Part shown: positions 15,501-21,562 of the stretch, piece by piece | Numbering within the stretch: position 1 is the first letter of the stretch | How the letters are laid out: each line of letters begins with the position of its first letter | Origin: JAMLJG01 sp035327585 | GTDB taxonomy: Bacteria > Verrucomicrobiota > Kiritimatiellia > CAIVKH01 | NCBI GenBank assembly: GCA_035327585.1 | Contig: DAOLDD010000007.1 | Coordinates: forward strand, 62,001 to 126,000 | Direction of reading: 5' to 3' | Length of the DNA: 64,000 nt | Position numbers and translations under genes: made by a program | Notes under the pieces: model-generated | Told to the model about the DNA's origin: nothing | The model's database searches: none | What the model saw: the letters and a program-made list of their open reading frames with translations, nothing else

Positions 15501-16259
15501 TCACGGTGTGCCTTTGTCCCCCTGTGCCTCTGTCCCTCTCCTTTCCGCGCACCAGGAGGCCTGGCGGGCGAGGCCCATGAGGATGTTGACGTCGGCCTCG
15601 CTCAGGTAGCCGCGGCCGAAGATGCGGCGGAAGCCCATCATCATGTGGTCGATCTTCACCTCGTCGCAGAATTTAACATCCAGCAGCATCTGGCGCCAGA
15701 GGTCGAACAGTCGTTCGCGCATCACGACCGGCGCCTCGGGATGAAATTCCTTCGGGGGTTGGTATTGTTCCGAGGCGAGGTACAACTCGTAGCAGCACAG
15801 CATCACCGCCTGCGCGAGGTTGAGCGACGAATAGGCGGGCGTGCTCGGGATTGTGAGCAGGTGCGTGGCGAACTGCATTTCCTCGTTGGAGAGCCCGTGG
15901 TTCTCCGGGCCGAACACGAGAGCGACCTTGTGCTGCTGCGCCGATTCAAGCAGGCGCGGCGCGAGTTCGCGCGGCGTTTTCGTGTGGCTGCGATAGAGCC
16001 CCTTGAGCCCCGTGGTCGCCGCCACGACCGCACAATCGCCAACGGCGTCCGCGACGCTGTCCACCTGCCGGCGCGCCGCGAGGACGTCGTCCGCATGCAG
16101 CGCGTATTTTTGCGCCTCGTAAAAATCGAGATCGGGACTGGGGGAGACAAGCACCAGCTCGGACAACCCCATGTTCTTCATCGCCCGGCACACCGCGCCG
16201 AGATTCCCGCCGTACAACGGACGCACCAGCACCACCCGGATATTCGCCAATGGATTCAC
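15501..16259 (-). CDS. TrmJ-like SPOUT RNA 2'-O-methyltransferase
   Basis: This 252-residue SpoU/TrmH-superfamily enzyme opens with IRVVLVRPLYGGNLGAVCRAMKNMG, the TrmJ motif 1 with N and R. It contains LVFGPENHGLSNEEM (motif 2) and the knot motif IPSTPAYSSLNLAQAVMLCCYEL. It then has a C-terminal helical extension typical of TrmJ, which methylates position 32 of tRNAs. The last 11 residues (from GTEAQG) are encoded by a low-complexity repeat (15507-15539) and are unlike the family. It lies downstream of the GGQ protein on the same strand across a repeat-filled 145-bp gap. Confidence 0.9.
   Translation of the reverse strand: MNPLANIRVVLVRPLYGGNLGAVCRAMKNMGLSELVLVSPSPDLDFYEAQKYALHADDVLAARRQVDSVADAVGDCAVVAATTGLKGLYRSHTKTPRELAPRLLESAQQHKVALVFGPENHGLSNEEMQFATHLLTIPSTPAYSSLNLAQAVMLCCYELYLASEQYQPPKEFHPEAPVVMRERLFDLWRQMLLDVKFCDEVKIDHMMMGFRRIFGRGYLSEADVNILMGLARQASWCAERRGTEAQGDKGTP
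15507..15539 (+). repeat. Degenerate TGTGCCTxTGTCCC repeat at the trmJ 3' end
   Basis: Two to two and a half copies of a TGTGCCT[TC]TGTCCC-type unit cover the last codons of trmJ, which is read on the opposite strand. It is one of several short-unit repeats at gene borders in this window. Confidence 0.65.
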
Positions 16260-16274
16260 GCGGAGGAGATCAAA

Positions 16275-16393
16275 CCACGAAATACCCGAAATACACGAAC
16301 AAAAGGAGTATCCCGTCCTCGTCCTCCTCCTCGTCGTCGTCCTCGCTCCGTCTCCGTCCGCCTCCCCTTTCGCGTATTTCGCGTGTTTCGCGG
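16275..16393. repeat. Inverted repeat of CGAAATACx arrays (25-nt arms) around a GTCCTC-rich spacer
   Basis: Arms 16275-16299 and 16369-16393 are reverse complements at 21 of 25 positions; each is a 9-bp degenerate repeat. The spacer is itself a pyrimidine-rich GTCCTC/TCCTCG array resembling the element at 36894-36965. It fills the gap between the GGQ protein gene and trmJ. No coding sequence was recognised here. Confidence 0.85.
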
Positions 16394-16404
16394 GCGGTCT
16401 CCTC

Positions 16405-16788
16405 CTACTCCTCCCCCGGCCGGCCGCGGAGCGCTTTGATGCCGCCGCGGTGGCGTTTGTCGGCGACCATGCGGAGTTTCTGGCGGCGCGACTTCTGGCG
16501 CTTGCGGCGGCGGATTTTTTCGATCTCCTGCTGGCGTGCGCTCGCCGCGCCCTTGATGCGCTCCTCCACCCGGTCGCACAACTCGCGGCGGGCCAGGAAC
16601 CGGTTCATCGCCTGCGAACGTTCCCGCTGGCACTTCACTTCGATCCCCGTCGGCTTGTGCAGCAAGTAGACGGCGGACGAGGTTTTGTTCACCTTCTGCC
16701 CGCCCGGCCCCGACGCGCGGACGAATTTTTCCACCACATCCGCGTCCCGAATCCCGAGCGCCGCCATTCGCGCGTTTAGTTCCTCCAT
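16405..16788 (-). CDS. GGQ-domain peptide chain release factor-like protein
   Basis: This small protein (127 residues from this start) carries the class-I release factor catalytic loop ASGPGGQKVNKTSSAV and the following GIEVKCQRERSQ strand, but no codon-recognition domains. That architecture matches ribosome-rescue hydrolases such as ArfB/YaeJ and related RF-like proteins. The C-terminus is a long basic tail (KIRRRKRQKSRRQKLR), which in ArfB-type proteins enters the empty mRNA channel. The ATG at 16788 was chosen because it follows GAGGGGAAA; ATGs at 16809 and 16818 are alternatives. ArfB itself is about 140 residues. Confidence 0.85.
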   Translation of the reverse strand: MEELNARMAALGIRDADVVEKFVRASGPGGQKVNKTSSAVYLLHKPTGIEVKCQRERSQAMNRFLARRELCDRVEERIKGAASARQQEIEKIRRRKRQKSRRQKLRMVADKRHRGGIKALRGRPGEE

Positions 16789-16861
16789 TTTCCCCTCGCC
16801 GATGGACATGTAATGCATCGATATATCAATAGTGTTTTGTGGATATTTTAACGAAATCTAC

Positions 16862-16890
16862 TTGCGAATATTGAATTCGACGGGTATTGG
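16862..16890 (+). promoter_or_regulatory. Candidate sigma-70 promoter for the first PEP-CTERM gene
   Basis: TTGCGA (16862-16867), a 17-bp spacer and TATTGG (16885-16890) lie 42 bp before the start codon in AT-richer sequence than the surroundings. Confidence 0.45.
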
Positions 16891-16931
16891 TGTAGGTTGA
16901 GTGTAGCAGAGGGTCCACGAAGGGGAAAACG

Positions 16932-17642
16932 ATGAAAGCCATTTTAGCCGCAACCCTGTTTCTGTTCGTGGGCGCCGCGCACGCCGACCTGCTCATCGGG
17001 TGGAACGTAACCAACATGCCGGGAAATCAGGCGTTTCAACCGCCGGCCTATCTGGCGGAGAATGTTTCGACCGGAAACATCACACGGGGCGCGGGCCTCT
17101 CCGCACCGTCCGTAACAAATACCTTCACGTCAGCCAGTTGGACATTGACGAACAACCTCAACTCGGCCATCGCAGCGAACGACTACCTCTCCTTCGTCAT
17201 CACCGCGGAGGCGGGCTACACGCTTGACCTGACGAACATCGCCATCGGAATGAGTCGCCAATCGACGGGACCAACCAACTACACCTTGCGTTCAAGCGCG
17301 GACGGATTCACGACTGATATCGCGACATGGGAACGCACGGTGGTTTCGGCGGGATTTTTTGTGACGGACCTCGATGTGTCAGGCCTCGAGACGGTTGAAT
17401 TCCGGCTTTATGGGTATGGGACCGGCAACAACAACGCCCAGGCTCGTGTGGCGGAAATGGGCGGGGCTGGCGTGAACGGCTCGCTGGATGTGGTCATCTA
17501 CGGGTCCGTGGTGCCGGAACCCGGAACCGTCGTCCTGCTGGGAATCGGTTTTGGCGTCCTTGGCACCCTTCGACGTCGTCATCGAGCAGACCGGCCCCGG
17601 CATCCCATGGTTGACGCGGATCCACACGGAACAATTTTGTAG
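16932..17642 (+). CDS. PEP-CTERM sorting domain protein, paralogue 1
   Basis: This 236-residue exported protein has a signal peptide (MKAILAATLFLFVGAAHA) and a beta-rich body starting DLLIGWNVTNMPG. The sorting tail has VPEPGT, a hydrophobic span (VVLLGIGFGVLGTL) and a basic RRRHR. PEP-CTERM proteins are processed by an exosortase/archaeosortase-type enzyme, none of which is in this window. Unusually, about 20 residues (ADRPRHPMVDADPHGTIL) follow the basic cluster; most family members stop within a few residues. The next gene is a paralogue that shares the ADLL-[IV]-GW opening and an SSAD-[GN]-FT motif. Function unknown. Confidence 0.9.
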   Translation: MKAILAATLFLFVGAAHADLLIGWNVTNMPGNQAFQPPAYLAENVSTGNITRGAGLSAPSVTNTFTSASWTLTNNLNSAIAANDYLSFVITAEAGYTLDLTNIAIGMSRQSTGPTNYTLRSSADGFTTDIATWERTVVSAGFFVTDLDVSGLETVEFRLYGYGTGNNNAQARVAEMGGAGVNGSLDVVIYGSVVPEPGTVVLLGIGFGVLGTLRRRHRADRPRHPMVDADPHGTIL

Positions 17643-17730
17643 ACATTTTTAATCGAATTATGCTTCCCCATCCGTAGTCCCGGGGGTAAATGTTATCCAT
17701 AGAGCAGCAAGAATCCGTGGGGAACCGACC

Positions 17731-18369
17731 ATGAAGAAAATCATCGCGATAGCGGCCGTAGTACTTCTGGGCAGCCATGCAGCCAAAGCCGACTTGCTGG
17801 TCGGATGGGACTTTGCGGGTCTTGCGGGCATCACCACCGGATCCGTGACGTCCAATGTGGCGGATGCTGACATGGCCGACACCAGCACGATGCTGATTTC
17901 ACGCGGCAGCGGGCTGACACCGGCCTCCAACACCGGTGGTTACGCGGCCAATAACTGGTCCACGACTTTCGATACCACGGATTACTATGAATTCAACGCG
18001 ATAGCGGACGATGGCTACATCTTTGACGTGACGAACATCACGTTGAACATCCGCCGTTCGGGTACCGGGCCGTCGAATTTCGTGATCCGATCGAGCGCGG
18101 ATAACTTCACCTCCGATCTGGATGCGTTCGTGGCCGTGGCGAATGGAGCCTATGCCTCACCGATTACGCTTTCCGCGCAAACCAACGTCACCTTCCGCCT
18201 GTACGGCTACGACGCCTCCGGTGCCGCAGGTTCCATGAATTTGGGCGGAACCGGAAACGATCTGGTCATCCAGGGGACGATTTCCGTGGTCCCGGAACCG
18301 GGCACACTGGCGATTCTGTCACTCGGCTTCCTGAGCCTGTACGGCATTCGGCGCAGACGGCAGCACTGA
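17731..18369 (+). CDS. PEP-CTERM sorting domain protein, paralogue 2
   Basis: This 212-residue exported protein has a signal peptide (KKIIAIAAVVLLGSHAAKA) followed by DLLVGWDFAGLAG, a beta-sandwich-like body with FVIRSSADNFTSDLDAF, and a standard sorting tail VPEPGT - hydrophobic span - RRRRQH ending immediately. It lies 88 bp after paralogue 1 in the same direction and ends at a strong terminator, so the two may be a small duplicated locus. Function unknown; the tail predicts exosortase-dependent surface or matrix export. Confidence 0.9.
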   Translation: MKKIIAIAAVVLLGSHAAKADLLVGWDFAGLAGITTGSVTSNVADADMADTSTMLISRGSGLTPASNTGGYAANNWSTTFDTTDYYEFNAIADDGYIFDVTNITLNIRRSGTGPSNFVIRSSADNFTSDLDAFVAVANGAYASPITLSAQTNVTFRLYGYDASGAAGSMNLGGTGNDLVIQGTISVVPEPGTLAILSLGFLSLYGIRRRRQH

Positions 18370-18386
18370 TCGCCCCACCGATCTTG

Positions 18387-18421
18387 AACGGGCGGAACCC
18401 GCGGGGTTCCGCCCGTTTCTG
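18387..18421 (+). terminator. Rho-independent terminator after the PEP-CTERM pair
   Basis: A 13-bp perfect stem (AACGGGCGGAACC, 18387-18399, with its complement at 18405-18417), a 5-nt loop and then TTCTGTTTT. Confidence 0.85.
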
Positions 18422-18479
18422 TTTTAACCACACGGATAGCTTCGACCGCCCGGCGCTGACCTCCGCACATCGCTGCGGG

Positions 18480-20828
18480 CTATTCGCGATAGGGCTGGCC
18501 GCTTTGGTATAGCCCAAGACGGTTCCGCAGTTCCGCCAACCGGGTGGCGTTCGCGTCCCCTTCGGCGATTTGCACGGCTTCCTGTGCAGCCGCCACCGCG
18601 GATGCGAAGTCGCCGGCTGCGGCATGGGCGGCGGCCAGGGTGCTGAGCAGGCTGGCGTCCCGCGCGGAGCCTGACGCAACCGCGCGACGCGCCCATTCAA
18701 CCGCCTTGGGCGCGAGCGCCGGATCGACGGATGCATCCGTCGCCACAATCCAGGCCGCGGCATTCAGCGCCGATACATGATCCGGCGATTGTTCGATAAT
18801 CCGGCGAAAACACAGCAGGGCCTCTTCCCGGCGCTTCATGCTGGCCAGCGCGATGCCCAGACCGTAACGAAACTCGATTTCCGGATATCGCTCGATCGCC
18901 CGGCGGTAATGCATCTCGGCCGAGGTCATGTTGCCTGACTGGATCCAGAATACGCCAGCGTCCTTCTGTAATTGCAGGGATTCCGGCGTGGCCGCGACTG
19001 CGGCTTCAAATGCGGGGCCCGCTTCGGCGGGACGACCCTGCCGCTGAAGCGCGAGCGCTCGATTGTGCAGCGCCGGGCCCCAGGCCGGATCAAGTTGCAG
19101 CGCACGGTCCGCCGCTGACAACGCGTCGGCAGGTCGATTCATCAGCAGGTACAGGTATGCCACGTTGCTCCAAGTGGACGCCCGATCCGGTTCCAACTCG
19201 AGCGACCGCTGGTAGTGGCGCAGCGCTTCGTTCAACCGGCCCTGGCGGGCGCGGGTCTTGCCCAGATTGCTCAACGCCTCGGGGTAGCGCGGCTTGTGGC
19301 GAAGCGCCTGCGCATAGGATTCCGCGGCCTCCTCCAGCCGGCCCTGCTCCATCAGGCAATTTCCCAGGTTATACCAGCCCGGGGGGAAATCGCTTCGTGT
19401 GGCCAGTGCGGCGCGATGCCAGCGCTCCGCCTCCGCCCAGTTTTGTTTTTCCGCCTCAGCATTGCCCAGATTCGTGAGCACTTCGGGCGCGGTGGGGTTG
19501 AGATTCCATGCCGCCCGATAATGCGTCACGGCCTCCTCCACCCGCCCCGCAGCATGGCGAAGGAGGCCGAGATTGTTGTGCGCGATCCACGCCGTGGGGT
19601 TGCGCGAAAGGGTGGCCGTCCAGAGGGTTTCCAAGTCGCGATACATCAGGGTTTGCCGCCAGGTGCCGAAGCCGAGTGCAAGGACCGCCAACGCGAGGGT
19701 CGGTGCGGCCACGCGCGCGGGAATTCGATTGCGTTCCAACAACAGCGCGATGCCGGCGCCGGCGAGCGTGAGCAGCCCCAGGCTGGCCAGATACACATAG
19801 TGGTCAGCTACGAACGTGTACCGCATCGGATACACATTGATGAACCCGAGCGCGGGGAACAGCGTGCCCGCGAAGAAACACAAGGCGGCGAACGGTCCGC
19901 GCCCGAGCTGGCGCCGGCGGGCGAGCATCCCTCCAGCCAGCAACAAGGTCAGGCCGAACGGCCACCAATCGGCGAATTCCCCGGGGTTCGGAACCACGCG
20001 GGGATAAATGAAAACCAAGTCCACCGGCCACACCAGCTTGAGGGCATAGAACCAGAGCCCCCGCAGCGCGATCAACAGCCGCGCCAGTCCGCCCAGCGCC
20101 CACTCCGGGCCTACCGCGCGCACATGAGTGGATTCCATGTGAACAGTCGCTGCGGCGCCCAGCAGGCCGAGGGCAAAAAACGGGAGCATCGACATCCACG
20201 CGGACCCATCCAGACGTCCGCGTTTCCACCAAACGACCAACAATACGGCCGCCGGCCAGCTGCACGTCACCGTCTTGCTGGACAGCGCGGCCACGAACAG
20301 CAGCAGCGTCACGCCATACGCGAGCGGGCGGAAACGCAACGACGAGGGATCGCGTTCGGGCGGGCGGGCGCGGAACCAGGTCCACATGGCCAGCAGATAG
20401 AAAAAGCCCGACAGGGTATTCTTGCGCTCCGTGATCCACGCCACGGATTCGACGTGAACCGGGTGCAGCCCGAAAAGCAGGCCCACCAGCCATGCACAGG
20501 GCAGACCGAGCAGCGCCAGGAGCCGCCACACCAGGATTGCATTCGCGGCGTGCAGCAGGACGTTGACCGCGTGATACCCGGCCGGTCGCAGCTCCCAGAG
20601 CCGGTATTCGAGCCAGAAGCTGGTGAAAGTCAGTGGGTAATATTGCGGCGTCGCGCCCGGCTCAAACCAGATGCGCGCCAAGCCCCCCGGCTCCCGCAAG
20701 GTTTCGTTCCGCGTGACGTAGTCGTCGTCATCCCAGATAAAACCGGCGTGATACGCGGGCCCATACGCCGCCAGCACCGCCAGCGCCAGCAACACCCCGA
20801 GTATCCATGACCTTCGCCACCCATTCAT
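18480..20828 (-). CDS. TMTC/O-mannosyltransferase-like membrane protein with C-terminal TPR array
   Basis: This 782-residue protein has a multi-pass N-terminal half (about residues 10-400, roughly ten hydrophobic segments) with the GT-C type loop FIWDDDDYVTRNETL just after the first segment. It also has HPVHVESVAWITERKNTLSGFFYL, a signature of TMTC-like proteins. The C-terminal 370 residues are at least seven tetratricopeptide repeats (for example NPTAWIAHNNLGLLRHAAG, PRYPEALSNLGKTRARQG, DPAWGPALHNRALALQRQG). The acidic DDDD is the expected metal/dolichol-sugar site in the GT-C fold. It may glycosylate exported proteins; the acceptor is unknown. It is convergent with the PEP-CTERM genes, which are plausible but unproven substrates. 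Confidence 0.85.
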   Translation of the reverse strand: MNGWRRSWILGVLLALAVLAAYGPAYHAGFIWDDDDYVTRNETLREPGGLARIWFEPGATPQYYPLTFTSFWLEYRLWELRPAGYHAVNVLLHAANAILVWRLLALLGLPCAWLVGLLFGLHPVHVESVAWITERKNTLSGFFYLLAMWTWFRARPPERDPSSLRFRPLAYGVTLLLFVAALSSKTVTCSWPAAVLLVVWWKRGRLDGSAWMSMLPFFALGLLGAAATVHMESTHVRAVGPEWALGGLARLLIALRGLWFYALKLVWPVDLVFIYPRVVPNPGEFADWWPFGLTLLLAGGMLARRRQLGRGPFAALCFFAGTLFPALGFINVYPMRYTFVADHYVYLASLGLLTLAGAGIALLLERNRIPARVAAPTLALAVLALGFGTWRQTLMYRDLETLWTATLSRNPTAWIAHNNLGLLRHAAGRVEEAVTHYRAAWNLNPTAPEVLTNLGNAEAEKQNWAEAERWHRAALATRSDFPPGWYNLGNCLMEQGRLEEAAESYAQALRHKPRYPEALSNLGKTRARQGRLNEALRHYQRSLELEPDRASTWSNVAYLYLLMNRPADALSAADRALQLDPAWGPALHNRALALQRQGRPAEAGPAFEAAVAATPESLQLQKDAGVFWIQSGNMTSAEMHYRRAIERYPEIEFRYGLGIALASMKRREEALLCFRRIIEQSPDHVSALNAAAWIVATDASVDPALAPKAVEWARRAVASGSARDASLLSTLAAAHAAAGDFASAVAAAQEAVQIAEGDANATRLAELRNRLGLYQSGQPYRE

Positions 20829-21071
20829 CGCGGCACCCTACCAAACGCCACCCAACCGGTCGAGTCACCACCGTTACCACGCTGCGCGATGCCGGGGCGA
20901 GTGCAGAATTCTGAATGATCCTGCACACGCGATTTGAAGTGGAGATCGCGCAAGACAGGCTGGCCGATGAACCAGCCCAAATCGAGCCGATCCACGCTGT
21001 GGTATAAAGCGACGAATTCCGGATGAGAGCATGGTGCAGCAAAAAAGCATTGCCCCCCCGCCGGAGAATCG

Positions 21072-21312
21072 CTGGCTGGCTCGCCAGCCGCAGCCTGGAC
21101 GGCGGCCTTACTTCGCGCCGGGTACGGCGCTGCTAAGGGCAGCCTTCTTGTCTCGGCGAAGTCCCGCGTTGAGCGGGACGGAGACGGACGCCTCGCTCCG
21201 CTACGGCGATCTTTGGCTGGCTTGCCAGCCGTAGCCCGGACGGCGGCCCTACTTCGCGCCGGGGACGGCGCTGCGAAGGGCAGCCTTCGCCTCGCTCCGC
21301 TACGGCGAAGGC
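21072..21312. repeat. Two diverged direct copies of a GC-rich hairpin-bearing unit abutting tRNA-Tyr
   Basis: The gap 20829-21312 (484 bp) has no gene I can support. From about 21072 a unit starting with the palindrome GGCTGGC-NN-GCCAGCC and ending CGCTCCGCTACGGCGA occurs twice (about 21072-21210 and 21214-21312). Copy 1 carries an extra 35-40 bp with its own GTCCCGCGTTGAGCGGGAC hairpin. The second copy ends exactly at the 3' CCA of tRNA-Tyr. The left part (20829-21060) shows only a weak GTGCAG...CTGCAC pairing. Confidence 0.8.
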
Positions 21313-21398
21313 TGGTGGTGGGAGAAGGATTCGAACCTTCGAAGGCGTGAGCCGTCAGATTTACAGTCTGATGCGTTTGGCCACTTCGCTATCCCACC
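21313..21398 (-). tRNA. tRNA-Tyr (GUA anticodon), CCA encoded
   Basis: The 86-nt gene has an acceptor stem GGTGGGA / TCCCACC, discriminator A and genome-encoded CCA. The anticodon loop reads ACTGTAAAT with GUA. A long variable arm (CGGCTCACGCCTTCG region) marks a class II tRNA, as expected for bacterial tRNA-Tyr. The T-loop GGTTCGAATCC is canonical. Confidence 0.97.
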
Positions 21399-21424
21399 CC
21401 AGAAAATCGCGGGACGAAAGACGG

Positions 21425-21453
21425 GTGATACCCGATGCAGGGCGGATTGGCAA
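21425..21453 (-). promoter_or_regulatory. Sigma-70 promoter of tRNA-Tyr
   Basis: On the minus strand TTGCCA (21453-21448), a 17-bp spacer and TATCAC (21430-21425) lie 27 bp before the tRNA 5' end. The same -35 and spacer are seen before rpsO. Confidence 0.7.
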
Positions 21454-21562
21454 GCGCGGGTGGTCGGGGATTCGCACTTTTTCGCAGGCACCTGATATCC
21501 GTCCTCCTGAAGGGCGGGCATTGACCGTCAACCACGATGCCGATACGCTGGCGAGCGTGATC

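Noticed and set aside
19215..20810. 531-codon frame antisense to the TMTC-like protein
   Set aside because: Low-complexity Gln/Arg product; the sense strand has membrane helices and TPRs.
21347..21562. N-terminal extension of the BvgS-like kinase
   Set aside because: Overlaps tRNA-Tyr and precedes the signal peptide.
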